A stretch of 64,000 nt of DNA, from NCBI GenBank assembly GCA_965216205.1, contig OZ244139.1, forward strand, positions 496,001 through 560,000, read 5' to 3'. Source of the stretch: CADEDH01 sp965216205 (GTDB lineage Bacteria > Actinomycetota > Acidimicrobiia > Acidimicrobiales > SZUA-35). Positions 15,992 to 25,000 of the stretch are shown here, one piece after another (the stretch's first letter is position 1; each line of letters starts with the position of its first letter). Position numbers and translations under genes: made by a program. The notes under the pieces were generated by a model. It was given only the letters and a program-made list of their open reading frames with translations, did no database searches and was not told where the DNA came from.

Positions 15992-18900
15992 ATGCCGCAG
16001 ATCACGAAGCTGCTCGTCGCAAACCGGGGAGAGATCGCGATCCGGGTGTTCCGGGCGGCCTACGAGCTCGGCGTCGAAACCGTCGCGGTCTACACGTGGG
16101 AGGACCGCCAGTCGCTCCACCGCATGAAGGCCGACGAGGCCTACCAGATCGGCGAGGAGGGCCACCCCCTCAAGCCGTACCTCGATCCGGCCACGATGGT
16201 CGACGCCGCGATCCGGGCTGGCGCCGACGCCCTCCACCCCGGCTACGGGTTCATGTCGGAGAGCCCGGATCTGGCCGACGCGTGCGCCGAGGCCGGGATC
16301 ACGTTCGTCGGTCCGAGCGCCCACACGCTCCGCCTCACCGGTTCGAAGATGCGGGCGAGGGAGGCGGCGGACGCCGCCGGGGTGCCGGTGCTGGCCCAAT
16401 CGCCGGAGGTCCGCCCCGGCACCGCACTCGCCGCGGCAGAGGCGATCGGGTTCCCGCTGTTCGTGAAGGCGGCCTCCGGCGGTGGCGGCCGTGGTTTGCG
16501 CCGGGTCGATGATCCCGCGCTGCTCGTCGACGCGGTCGAGACGGCCCGGCGGGAGGCCGAGTCGGCGTTCGGCGATCCCACCGTCTTCCTGGAGCGGGCT
16601 GTCGACGACGCCCGCCACATCGAGGTGCAGCTCCTCGGCGACGGGACCGACGTGATCCACCTCTACGAGCGCGACTGCTCGGTGCAGCGCCGCCACCAGA
16701 AGGTGGTGGAGATCGCGCCCGCTCCCCAGCTCGCCAACGAGATTCGCGAGGCGATCTGTGCATCGGCGGTGCAGTTCGGCCGCCACATCGAGTACCGCAA
16801 CGCGGGCACGGTCGAGTTCCTCCTCGACCGGTCGGGCACGTTCGTGTTCATCGAGATGAACCCCCGGATCCAGGTGGAGCACACCGTCACCGAGGAGACG
16901 ACCGACGTCGACATCGTGCGGGCACAGCTCGAGATCGCCGCCGGGAGGACGCTGGCCGACCTCGGCCTCGTCCAGGACTCGATCTACCAGCGGGGGACCG
17001 CGCTGCAGTGCCGGGTCACCACGGAGGACCCGTCGAACGGGTTCCGCCCCGACACCGGGCGGATCCTGGCCTACCGCGATCCGGGCGGGGCCGGTATCCG
17101 CCTCGACAGCGGGGGCGGCTACCAGGGGGCGGAGATCCTGCCCTACTTCGACTCGATGCTCACCAAGCTCACCTGTCGAGGTCCCGACTTCGAGACCGCG
17201 CTCGCCCGGGCCCGGCGGGCCGTGGCCGAGTTCCGGGTGCGGGGCCCGGTGACCAACATCACCTTCCTCCAGGCCGTCCTCGACGACGCCGAGTTCCAGG
17301 CGGGCGGGGTGACCACCTCGTTCATCGACGATCGGCCCGAGCTGACCGCTGGCGTCCGCAGCGGCGACCGGGCGACCCGGCTGCTGCGCTGGCTCGGTGA
17401 CGTGACGGTGAACCGACCGTATGGCCCATGGCGGAACGGTGGCGACCCGACCGACAAGCTCGGCCCGCTCCCCGCGACCGACCCACCGCCGGGGACGAGG
17501 CAACTCCTCGACGAGCTCGGACCCGACGCCTTCGCCCGCTGGATGCGGGACAACGACGACCTCCTCGTCACCGACACGACCCTGCGCGACGCCCACCAGT
17601 CGATTCTCGCCACCAGGGTACGGACCCTCGACCTCGTGGCCGGCGCCCGGCACCTGGCCCACGCCAGCCCCGAGCTCCTCAGCCTCGAGTGCTGGGGTGG
17701 CGCCACCTACGATGTCGCCCTCCGCTTCCTCCACGAAGACCCCTGGGACCGGCTCGAGCAGCTGCGGGACGCCGTGCCCAACCTGTGCCTCCAGATGCTC
17801 CTCCGGGGGCGGAACACGGTGGGCTACACCGCCTATCCCGATGAGGTCTGCGAGCGGTTCGTGGTGGAGGCCAACCGGACCGGGGTCGACGTGTTCCGGG
17901 TGTTCGACGCGCTCAACAGCGTCGATCAGATGCGACCGGCGATCGCCGCTGCACTCGACACCGGGGCGTTGGTGGAGGGCACGCTGTGCTACTCCGGCGA
18001 CCTGTCGAACCCCGACGAGGATCTCTACACCCTCGATCACTACCTGCGGGTGGCCGACGGTGTCGTCGAGGCTGGCGCCCACGTGCTGTGCATCAAGGAC
18101 ATGGCAGGCCTGCTCCGGGCGCCGGCGGCAGCGACGCTCGTCGGCGCGCTGCGGTCACGCTTCGACCAGCCGGTCCACCTCCACACCCACGACACCGCCG
18201 GCGGTCAGCTCGCCACCTACCTGGCGGCGGCCGGTGCCGGGGTCGACGCCGTCGACGGGGCCGCCGCCCCACTGTCGGGCATGACGTCGCAGCCGGCGCT
18301 CGCCGCGATCGTGGCCGCGTTCGCCAACAGCGACCGGGAGGTGGGCATCGGCCTCGACGGCTTGGCGCTGCTCGAGCCGTACTGGGAGGCCGTGCGGCGC
18401 CTGTACCGACCGTTCGAGGCGGGCATGGCCAGCCCGACCGGCACGGTCTACCACCACGAGATCCCCGGCGGTCAGCTCTCCAACCTCCGCCAGCAGGCGG
18501 TGGCGATCGGGCTCGGCGAGCGGTTCGAGGAGATCGAGGACATGTACGCGGCGTGCGATGCGCTGCTCGGTCGGATCATCAAGGTGACGCCCACCTCCAA
18601 GGTTGTCGGCGACCTGGCCCTCGCCCTCGTGGCCGCCGGGACGACCACCGACGACCTCGCTCGCGACCCCGCGGCGGCCGACCTCCCCGACAGCGTGATC
18701 GGCTTCCTCCATGGCGAGTTGGGTACCCCGGTCGGGGGCTTTCCCGAGCCGTTCACGACCGCCGCGCTCCGTGGTCGGCGGGCGGCGGTGGCCCCCGCCA
18801 CCCTCTCCGCTGACGATCGGGCGGCGCTGGCCGGCGACGGCGTCCGCCGCCGGTTGTCGGAGCTCCTCTTCCCGGCGCCGGCGGCCGACTACGCCGAGCA

Positions 18901-19375
18901 CCGCGAGGCCTACGGCGACCTGTCGCGACTGCCGACCCGCCTGTTCCTGTACGGGATGAACGTGGGGGAGAACGATGCCCAGATCCGCCTCGCCCGGGGG
19001 GTCAACCTCCTGATCGGGCTCGACGCGATCGGCGAGCCCGACGAGAAGGGCATGCGGCGGGTGGTGTTCCGCCTGAACGGTCAGCTCCGGCCGATCGACG
19101 TGCTCGACCAGTCGGTCGACGTGCTCGACAACGAGCGGGAGCGCGTCGACCCGGCCAATCCCGGCCACGTCGGCGCCCCGTTCACCGGTGTCGCCACGAT
19201 CCAGGCGGAAGTCGGCGACCGGGTCGTCGCCAATCAGGCCGTCGCCGTGATCGAGGCGATGAAGATGGAGTCGGTGATCTCGGCCCCGATCGCTGGCGTC
19301 GTCGAGCGGTTGTCGATGCCGCCGGTCGGCTCGGTCGAGGCCGGCGACCTGATGCTCGTCATCCGTCCAACCTGA
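15992..19375 (+). CDS. pyc: pyruvate carboxylase
   Basis: The 1127-residue single-chain enzyme carboxylates pyruvate to oxaloacetate with ATP and bicarbonate, feeding the TCA cycle. The N-terminal biotin carboxylase (about 1-450) has LLVANRGEIAIRVFRAA, the ATP-grasp loop ASGGGGRGLR, and EMNPRIQVEHTVTEE. The carboxyltransferase domain starts about residue 523 (TDTTLRDAHQS), contains MLLRGRNTVGYTAYPDE, FRVFDALN, and the metal site HLHTHDTAGG. The C-terminal biotinyl domain carries EAMKMES with the biotin Lys at about residue 1091. Length and domain order match bacterial Pyc. It reads divergently from the GrdB-family gene with a very short gap (46 bp). Its stop codon lies in a short hairpin shared with the converging gene. 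Confidence 0.97.
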   Translation: MPQITKLLVANRGEIAIRVFRAAYELGVETVAVYTWEDRQSLHRMKADEAYQIGEEGHPLKPYLDPATMVDAAIRAGADALHPGYGFMSESPDLADACAEAGITFVGPSAHTLRLTGSKMRAREAADAAGVPVLAQSPEVRPGTALAAAEAIGFPLFVKAASGGGGRGLRRVDDPALLVDAVETARREAESAFGDPTVFLERAVDDARHIEVQLLGDGTDVIHLYERDCSVQRRHQKVVEIAPAPQLANEIREAICASAVQFGRHIEYRNAGTVEFLLDRSGTFVFIEMNPRIQVEHTVTEETTDVDIVRAQLEIAAGRTLADLGLVQDSIYQRGTALQCRVTTEDPSNGFRPDTGRILAYRDPGGAGIRLDSGGGYQGAEILPYFDSMLTKLTCRGPDFETALARARRAVAEFRVRGPVTNITFLQAVLDDAEFQAGGVTTSFIDDRPELTAGVRSGDRATRLLRWLGDVTVNRPYGPWRNGGDPTDKLGPLPATDPPPGTRQLLDELGPDAFARWMRDNDDLLVTDTTLRDAHQSILATRVRTLDLVAGARHLAHASPELLSLECWGGATYDVALRFLHEDPWDRLEQLRDAVPNLCLQMLLRGRNTVGYTAYPDEVCERFVVEANRTGVDVFRVFDALNSVDQMRPAIAAALDTGALVEGTLCYSGDLSNPDEDLYTLDHYLRVADGVVEAGAHVLCIKDMAGLLRAPAAATLVGALRSRFDQPVHLHTHDTAGGQLATYLAAAGAGVDAVDGAAAPLSGMTSQPALAAIVAAFANSDREVGIGLDGLALLEPYWEAVRRLYRPFEAGMASPTGTVYHHEIPGGQLSNLRQQAVAIGLGERFEEIEDMYAACDALLGRIIKVTPTSKVVGDLALALVAAGTTTDDLARDPAAADLPDSVIGFLHGELGTPVGGFPEPFTTAALRGRRAAVAPATLSADDRAALAGDGVRRRLSELLFPAPAADYAEHREAYGDLSRLPTRLFLYGMNVGENDAQIRLARGVNLLIGLDAIGEPDEKGMRRVVFRLNGQLRPIDVLDQSVDVLDNERERVDPANPGHVGAPFTGVATIQAEVGDRVVANQAVAVIEAMKMESVISAPIAGVVERLSMPPVGSVEAGDLMLVIRPT

Positions 19376-19400
19376 AACCCGCGACATTCGGGGGTTTCAG
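19372..19400. terminator. short symmetric hairpin at converging stops
   Basis: CTGAAACCC (19372-19380) pairs with GGGTTTCAG (19392-19400) around an 11-nt loop. The pyc stop (TGA, 19373-19375) is in the left arm and the stop of the facing gene (19397-19399) in the right arm. Position and symmetry suggest a bidirectional terminator. Sequence resembles the end of the longer hairpin repeats. Confidence 0.5.
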
Positions 19401-20635
19401 TGGTTGGCGAACGGTCGGGGTTGGTTCGACAGCAGCGGCCACCGCCTCGGTGTCGCCAGTACCGCCCGGGGGTAGTCCTCGAACAACCAGCGGGCGAAGT
19501 TCCGTCGGGTCCAGCCGGTGGCACCGGCGGTGACGATCGCCAGTTCCGCCGAACGGGGGTTGGCCAGCACGGCGGACAGCGCGCCGGCGAGCCGATGATC
19601 GCGCACCATCCCCCGCTCGAGCCGTCGCCGGTAGCGGGCCGCCGCCGCCTCCGGCGAGTCGAACCCGCCTTCGAGCAGCGACTGCACGGCCGCCCGTCCG
19701 GTCTCCAACGCCTGGCCGATCCCCTCGCCGGTCATCGGGTCGGTCGCCGCTGCCGCGTCGCCGACGAACATGGCCCGCCCGACGGCCAGCGGCAGCCGCC
19801 CGAGCCGGGCCGGGATCGGCCATGCCCGATGCGGACCCTCGGGCTTGGCGCCGGGACCGAGTGCAGCCGACACGTACGGTCGCTCGAGGAGGTTCGTCCA
19901 CAGCCGACCCATGTCCCGAACTGCGTGCCTGCCGCCGCGGCGGATTCCGAAGCCGACGTTGGCCACCCCGCCTGCGAGGGGGAACGACCACGCGTAGCCG
20001 GGGAGCAGATCCGCGTCGAACCAGACGATCAGCCGCTCCGCCGCCGGTCCGGTCACGTCCTGCACGTAGTGTCGGAACGCGTGCCACTCGCCCCGGTAAC
20101 CGGCCCCGGTTGCGCCGAGCAGCTTGCGGGTCGGCGACCACATCCCGTCGGCGGCGATGAGCGCTCTGGCCTGGATGTCGAACTCGCCGACCGATCCGGT
20201 GATGCTGTCGGCCCTCTGGGTGACCGCCGTCAGCTCGCAACCCTCGAGCATCGATGCCCCCGCCCGGCGGACCAGGTCCACCATCGCCGCATCGAGCTCG
20301 GCCCGGCGTGCGACCGCTGCGTACTGGCCACCCGTCGACGGGAGCGGGAACACCAGCTCGCGGCCGGCTGGGCTGCGGATCGTGACATCCCCGATCGGCT
20401 TCCAACTGGCCACCGAGTCGATGTCGAGTCCGAGCTGGTCGAGATGGCGGAGCGCACCGGTGGTCAGGCCGTCACCACAGCACTTATCGCGGGGAAAGCG
20501 GGCCTTGTCGACCACGACCACCCGCCAGCCCAGGCGGCTGGCCTCGATGGCAGCGGCCGCCCCGGCCGGGCCGGCCCCGACGATGAGCAGATCGCACTCC
20601 CACCGGTCGCCGATCGAAGGCGACGCGACGCTCAA
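19397..20635 (-). CDS. geranylgeranyl-reductase-family FAD oxidoreductase
   Basis: The 412-residue flavoprotein starts with an FAD-binding Rossmann motif (LLIVGAGPAGAAAAIEASRL, then VVVDKARFPRDKCCGDGLTT, characteristic of this family) and has the second FAD site MFVGDAAAATDPMTGEGIGQAL. Family members saturate isoprenoid chains (geranylgeranyl lipids, menaquinone side chains) or oxidise other lipids. With menaquinone likely in this organism, reduction of a prenyl chain is plausible but not proven. The start overlaps the stop of the VanW gene by 4 bases, so they share a transcript, a link to the envelope. Confidence 0.88.
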   Translation of the reverse strand: MSVASPSIGDRWECDLLIVGAGPAGAAAAIEASRLGWRVVVVDKARFPRDKCCGDGLTTGALRHLDQLGLDIDSVASWKPIGDVTIRSPAGRELVFPLPSTGGQYAAVARRAELDAAMVDLVRRAGASMLEGCELTAVTQRADSITGSVGEFDIQARALIAADGMWSPTRKLLGATGAGYRGEWHAFRHYVQDVTGPAAERLIVWFDADLLPGYAWSFPLAGGVANVGFGIRRGGRHAVRDMGRLWTNLLERPYVSAALGPGAKPEGPHRAWPIPARLGRLPLAVGRAMFVGDAAAATDPMTGEGIGQALETGRAAVQSLLEGGFDSPEAAAARYRRRLERGMVRDHRLAGALSAVLANPRSAELAIVTAGATGWTRRNFARWLFEDYPRAVLATPRRWPLLSNQPRPFANH

Positions 20636-23037
20636 CCGTCGGTACCCCCGTCGTCGTCGGGCGTCGTCGCTCCGTCGGGCTCCTCCGGTCTGGTGGAGTT
20701 GCCGTTGCAGTCGAGGCCCTCACCCGGTCGGTAGACCGCGAAGACCGAGTCCTCGACGACCGTGCCGTCGGGGTAGGTACGAGTCCGCGGCGTGGTGTAG
20801 CGGGTGCATGCGCCCTGTGAGGACCGGACCAGGTCGCCGGCGGTCACGTCGATGTGCGCTGTGGAGTAGAAGGTCACCGTGATCGAGGTCTCGGTGTAGC
20901 TCGTCCACACGAGGATGCCGTAGTCGGTCGAGTTGTTGACCGACAGGTCGGGTCGGGGGAACGAGATCGTCGCTTCCCGGCCCCGCGGGTAGCGATCGAT
21001 GAAGAGCGAGTGCGACTGGTACTCGTTGAAGTCCAGGCCGGCGAAGAACGAGGCGTTGAAGAACGTTGTGGCGAACTGGCTGATCCCACCGCCGACCTGC
21101 GGCTCGAGGATGCCGTTCGCGATCGCCTGGTCGGCCACGAAGCCGTTCTCGATCGTTCGACGGCCGACGTGACCGTTGAGCGAGAAGTCCTCGCCGGGGC
21201 GGATGACCACGCCCCGCATGAGGTCGGCGAACCGTTGGATGTTCGTGACCCGCGGCCCGCAGCAGGGGTGGTTCGTGGTGAAGGTGGAGACCTCCTCCAC
21301 GATGCCGAGCGACTCCAGCTCGGCGACGCCCGCATCGGGGCTCACGATCTCGGGTTCGAGGATGATCGTGCGCAGCGGCGCGTCCTCGCCGTCATCGTCG
21401 CTATCGCCGTCGTCTTCGGCCTCGTCGTCGCCGGCAGGCGCCGGCTCGAGGAGGGCGTCGCGGATCCCCTCCACCGACTCGGTCGTGCAGCACACGACGG
21501 TCTCGGTCGCCGGGAGGATCTCGGGCACGCCGTCGACGACCTCGAACCGGGCCTGCTGGTCGTCGGTCCCCAGCACCGGGAACCGGGGTTGGAGATCGGC
21601 GACGGCGGCGTCGGCGTCGATCATCCACGACGGCTCGGCCCCGGTGGCGTCGAGCCGGACCCAGTCACGAATGGCGACCGGCTCCACCTCCGCGGTCTGA
21701 TCCTGGACCTGGAAGACGACCGGCTGCGCGGTGGCCTCGTTGGCCTCGTCGACGATCCCCTCCACCGTCTCGTTCGACAGCTCGGGCATCGTCGCCACCG
21801 GCGAGAGCGCCAGCGTGGACGGCTCCGATCCGCTCAGCACCGACGGCAGTCTCTCGGCGATCTCCGCCGGGTCGACCGTCACGCCATCCGACCCGGGGCT
21901 CAGCGCCAGCCCGTTGTCGCCGACGGCCAGCGTCGGCTCCAGCGGGTCGTCGAGCGCGTCGTCGATGACACCCTCGACCGCAGCGGTGGCGGTGGCGGGG
22001 TCGACCCGGTACGCAGGCTCGACCTCCCGCTCGCTGGAGAAGCTGCCGACCCAGCGGATCGGCCGCTCCAGGAGACCACCGTCGCGCCCGGCGGCCAACG
22101 CCTCGTCGATCACGGCATCGCGGTCGAGCTCGGCTCCGAGGGCGGCAGGGTTCGTTGCTATCTGCACGTCGCCGACGGCGACGGTGAGTGGCGAGGTGGC
22201 CAGGTCGGCGTCGAGCTCGTCGATCACGGCGCCGAGCTCGTCGCGGTCGAGACCCCCGATCGGGACGTCGCCGAGGCTGGTGTTGCGGAGCACCTGGTTC
22301 GACGTCCTGGCCGTGTCGAGCAGCCAGGCGCCGACGAATAGCACGATGAGGCCGAGCACGCTCAGGAAGAGGATCTTCGCCAGCTTGGCGCCGGGCCGCC
22401 TGCGTCCCTTGCCGCCGCTGCTCCGATCCTGGTCCGGGTCGCTGCCCGTCGGGCGCCCGACCGGGGATGCGTGCGGATCGGCCGTGACCGTGAGCTCGTC
22501 GGCCACATCGCCGGTGGGGTCCGGCGGCTTCGCCTGCACGGTTGCGCCCGGATCGCTCTCGGCGAACGGCACCGCGGCGGCCGTCGACACGGCCCGGCTC
22601 GGGGCCCCTGAGACCCCGACCTGCTTCGCATCGATGCTGACCGTCGGGTTGGCGGGCGGCGGCGACGCGTCGGGCGTGACCACGTCGAAGCGCTGGGTCG
22701 GTTGACCCCCGCCGCTCGCCGGCACGGTGGGCTCGCCGGCGGTGGGCCCGGGGGTGGGTTCCCGGGCGGGCTCGTCGACGACGGGTTCCTTCAGGTCGTC
22801 GACCGAGGGGGCCGCCCAGGCCGGATCGACGCTGGTCTCGGCCGCCTCGGGAGCCGATGCGTCCGGCGGGTTGTCGGTGGGCGAGGTGGGTCGGCGAAGG
22901 GGCCCCGTGGTGGCTCCCTCGATGTCGCTGATGTCGGGCAGGGGCAGGGTGACCTCGCCCGCGTTCGATTCCTTCTCTCCACTTCCGTCGCTCACCGCCC
23001 ACCAGTCTGCCACGCGACGAGCTGCAGACTCCGTCAC
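20632..23037 (-). CDS. VanW-family membrane protein with peptidoglycan-binding-like domains
   Basis: About 801 residues. The N-terminal 210 are hydrophilic, Pro/Ala/Ser-rich and cytoplasmic, and the membrane helix is at about 215-240 (KILFLSVLGLIVLFVGAWLL). The outer part has two repeated alpha/beta units (about 250-570, PG_binding_4-like, with DLATSPLTVAVGDVQI). The VanW domain follows at about 580-730, with NHPCCGPRVTN, GEDFSLNGHVGRRT, VGGGISQFATTFFNASFFAG and SLFIDRYPRGREA. VanW is found with vancomycin-resistance clusters, but its biochemical role is unknown. The start is uncertain: GTG at 23037, or GTG codons 8 and 14 residues later (about 23013 and 22995). No van genes are nearby, so this is probably a normal cell-wall protein. 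Confidence 0.88.
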   Translation of the reverse strand: MTESAARRVADWWAVSDGSGEKESNAGEVTLPLPDISDIEGATTGPLRRPTSPTDNPPDASAPEAAETSVDPAWAAPSVDDLKEPVVDEPAREPTPGPTAGEPTVPASGGGQPTQRFDVVTPDASPPPANPTVSIDAKQVGVSGAPSRAVSTAAAVPFAESDPGATVQAKPPDPTGDVADELTVTADPHASPVGRPTGSDPDQDRSSGGKGRRRPGAKLAKILFLSVLGLIVLFVGAWLLDTARTSNQVLRNTSLGDVPIGGLDRDELGAVIDELDADLATSPLTVAVGDVQIATNPAALGAELDRDAVIDEALAAGRDGGLLERPIRWVGSFSSEREVEPAYRVDPATATAAVEGVIDDALDDPLEPTLAVGDNGLALSPGSDGVTVDPAEIAERLPSVLSGSEPSTLALSPVATMPELSNETVEGIVDEANEATAQPVVFQVQDQTAEVEPVAIRDWVRLDATGAEPSWMIDADAAVADLQPRFPVLGTDDQQARFEVVDGVPEILPATETVVCCTTESVEGIRDALLEPAPAGDDEAEDDGDSDDDGEDAPLRTIILEPEIVSPDAGVAELESLGIVEEVSTFTTNHPCCGPRVTNIQRFADLMRGVVIRPGEDFSLNGHVGRRTIENGFVADQAIANGILEPQVGGGISQFATTFFNASFFAGLDFNEYQSHSLFIDRYPRGREATISFPRPDLSVNNSTDYGILVWTSYTETSITVTFYSTAHIDVTAGDLVRSSQGACTRYTTPRTRTYPDGTVVEDSVFAVYRPGEGLDCNGNSTRPEEPDGATTPDDDGGTDG

Positions 23038-23094
23038 GGGTTTCGGTTGCCACCGGACCTATGCCATCATCGGTCACCGAAACGGAGGTAGGAG

Positions 23095-24021
23095 ATGAGT
23101 GGTCTTTGTGAGGGCCGGGTGGCCATCGTCACCGGCGCCGGTCGGGGCATCGGGCGCGAGCACGCGCTGATGCTGGCGTCGGAGGGTGCCAAGGTCGTGG
23201 TGAACGACCTCGGCGGCGAGGTCGACGGCACCGGTGGTGACCAGACGCCCGCCCAGGAGGTCGTCGAGGAGATCAAGGGGATGGGCGGCGAGGCCATCGC
23301 CAACGGCGACGACGTGTCGAGCTGGGAAGGTGCCCAGCGGATGGTCAACATGGCCGTCGAGACCTTCGGTGGTCTCGACGCCGTGGTGAACAATGCCGGC
23401 ATCCTCCGCGACCGCATGCTCTCGAACATGACCGAGGCCGAGTGGGACGCCGTCATCCAGGTGCACCTCAAGGGCACGTTCGCCCCCGCCCGGTGGGCCG
23501 CCGCCTACTGGCGGGAGCGGTCGAAGGCCGGCGAGACCAACGACGCCCGGATCATCAACACCAGCTCGGTCTCCGGGATCTACGGCAACCCGGGCCAGAC
23601 GAACTACGGCGCGGCCAAGGCCGGCATCGCCGCGTTCACGATCATCGCTGCCCAGGAGCTCCACCGCTACGGCGTGACCGTCAACGCCATCGCCCCCGGT
23701 GCGCTCACCCGCATGACCGAGAACCTCGGCATGGGCGATCTCGACGAGGAGGGCAAGGAGGCCATGAGCCCCCGTTGGATCGCCCCGATCTGCACCTGGC
23801 TCGTCAGCAAGGAATCGGCCCCCGTCACCGGCCGGGTGTTCGAGGCCAGCGGTCGTGTGCTCGGGGTGGCCGAGATGTGGCGCCGAGGACCCACCGTCGA
23901 CCCGGTCGACGATCCGAACCAGATCGGTGCGGCCGTCAAGGAGCTCATGGCCAAGGCCGCCCCCAACAGCGACATGCAGGGCGCCCCCGTCACCGGTCCC
24001 GGCCGGCCGACGCCGTACTAG
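23095..24021 (+). CDS. short-chain dehydrogenase, MFE-2-type hydroxyacyl-CoA dehydrogenase
   Basis: The 308-residue SDR has TGAGRGIGREHALMLASEGA (NAD site), NNAGIL, NTSSVSG with catalytic Ser, and YGAAKAG with Tyr and Lys. The GREHAL and VVNDLGGEVDGTG features are typical of the dehydrogenase unit of the peroxisomal multifunctional enzyme type 2, which oxidises (R)-3-hydroxyacyl-CoA. The next gene is the MaoC hydratase-2, so the two together replace the fused eukaryotic enzyme. Shine-Dalgarno GGAGGTAGGAG lies just before the ATG. The gap between the stop of this gene and the ATG of the next is 13 bp. Confidence 0.9.
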   Translation: MSGLCEGRVAIVTGAGRGIGREHALMLASEGAKVVVNDLGGEVDGTGGDQTPAQEVVEEIKGMGGEAIANGDDVSSWEGAQRMVNMAVETFGGLDAVVNNAGILRDRMLSNMTEAEWDAVIQVHLKGTFAPARWAAAYWRERSKAGETNDARIINTSSVSGIYGNPGQTNYGAAKAGIAAFTIIAAQELHRYGVTVNAIAPGALTRMTENLGMGDLDEEGKEAMSPRWIAPICTWLVSKESAPVTGRVFEASGRVLGVAEMWRRGPTVDPVDDPNQIGAAVKELMAKAAPNSDMQGAPVTGPGRPTPY

Positions 24022-24034
24022 GAGGAACCACGCG

Positions 24035-24907
24035 ATGCCGATCAACCCCGACGCCGTCGGCGCCAAGGGCGAACCCCGCCGCGCCTCCTGGACGGCCGAC
24101 GACTGCCTGCTCTATGCCCTCGGCATCGGCGCCGGGGTGGACGACCCCGTCGGCCGCGAGCTCGAGTTCACCACCGAGAACACCGCAGGGGTCGACCAGA
24201 AGGTCTTCCCCACGATGGTCGTCCTCCACGGCTTCAACGCCAAGGGCGGCCGCTCTGCGATGTCGGAGGCGGGAACCTACGACCCGCGGATGATGGTGCA
24301 CGGCGAGCAGGGCATCAAGCTGTTCCGGTCACTTCCCACCGAGGGGGAGGTGGAGACGGTCGACGAGATCACCGGCATCTACGACAAGGGCAAGGGTGCG
24401 GTTGTGGCCAGCAGGACCATCGGCACGCTCGTGGGCGAGAGCGATCCGCTGTACGAGACCACCTCGTCGATCTTCATCGTGGGCGAGGGCGGCTTCGGCG
24501 GCGACCGTGGACCGACCGACAAGCCGAACGTCGCCCCCGACCGCGATCCCGACTACGAGGTGAGCGCCACGACGAGACCCGACCAGGCCCTGCTCTACCG
24601 GCTCTGCGGCGACCGCAATCCGCTGCACTCCGACAAGCAGTTCTCCGACGTCGGTGGGTTCCCGAAGCCGATCCTGCACGGGTTGTGCACCTACGGGTTC
24701 ACGGGCCGGTTGCTGCTGCACACCCTCTGCGACTCCGACCCCGAGCGATTCACGGCGATGGAGGGACGGTTCTCCTCACCGGTGCTGCCGGGGGAGAAGC
24801 TCACGGTGAAGGTGTGGGACGAGGGCGGCGGCCACGCCGTGTTCCAGACCCTCGGCGACGACGGCCGTGTCGTGCTCGACAACGGCGGGGTCGACATCTC
24901 CTCCTGA
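24035..24907 (+). CDS. MaoC-type 2-enoyl-CoA hydratase (hydratase 2)
   Basis: The 290-residue protein has two hot-dog halves. The first (residues about 10-140: LLYALGIGAGVDDPVGRELEF) is degenerate. The second carries the hydratase-2 motif (YRLCGDRNPLHSDKQFSDVG, then PILHGLCTYGFTGR) with the catalytic Asp-His pair in GDRNPLH. It hydrates trans-2-enoyl-CoA to (R)-3-hydroxyacyl-CoA, the substrate of the adjacent SDR. The strong GGAGGA site, 13 bp after the SDR stop, shows co-translation. The two genes cover the middle of a beta-oxidation round for branched or sterol-like chains; the chain is not known. Confidence 0.92.
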   Translation: MPINPDAVGAKGEPRRASWTADDCLLYALGIGAGVDDPVGRELEFTTENTAGVDQKVFPTMVVLHGFNAKGGRSAMSEAGTYDPRMMVHGEQGIKLFRSLPTEGEVETVDEITGIYDKGKGAVVASRTIGTLVGESDPLYETTSSIFIVGEGGFGGDRGPTDKPNVAPDRDPDYEVSATTRPDQALLYRLCGDRNPLHSDKQFSDVGGFPKPILHGLCTYGFTGRLLLHTLCDSDPERFTAMEGRFSSPVLPGEKLTVKVWDEGGGHAVFQTLGDDGRVVLDNGGVDISS

Positions 24908-24922
24908 TCGGCAGCGCCGATC
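24906..24922. terminator. 7-bp stem hairpin after MaoC gene
   Basis: GATCGGC (24906-24912) and GCCGATC (24916-24922) pair around AGC. The arm begins within the stop codon of the hydratase gene (24905-24907). No T-run follows. Confidence 0.5.
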
Positions 24923-25000
24923 AGACTGCGCCGTTCAGAACTGCGCCCAGAACTGCGCAGATCAGAACTGCGCCGTTCAGAACTGCGCCCTTCAGAACAG
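24922..25000 (-). repeat. five imperfect ~14-bp tandem repeats at the 3' end of nucS
   Basis: Units of CAGAACTGCGCC with short variable tails (GTT, GAT, CTT) repeat from 24922 to the partial copy TTCAGAACAG at 24991-25000. The last copy includes the nucS stop and final Leu-Phe codons, so read on the minus strand each unit contains TTCTGA, a stop-codon-like tail. Confidence 0.7.

Noticed and set aside
15083..18082. A 999-codon open frame on the minus strand across pyc
   Set aside because: It is antisense to an unmistakable pyruvate carboxylase and has the Arg/Gly/His-rich composition expected of a GC-rich shadow frame.
20632..23037. A vancomycin-resistance cluster
   Set aside because: Only the VanW-domain protein is present; no vanHAX or vanRS genes are nearby, and VanW proteins are common in non-resistant bacteria.
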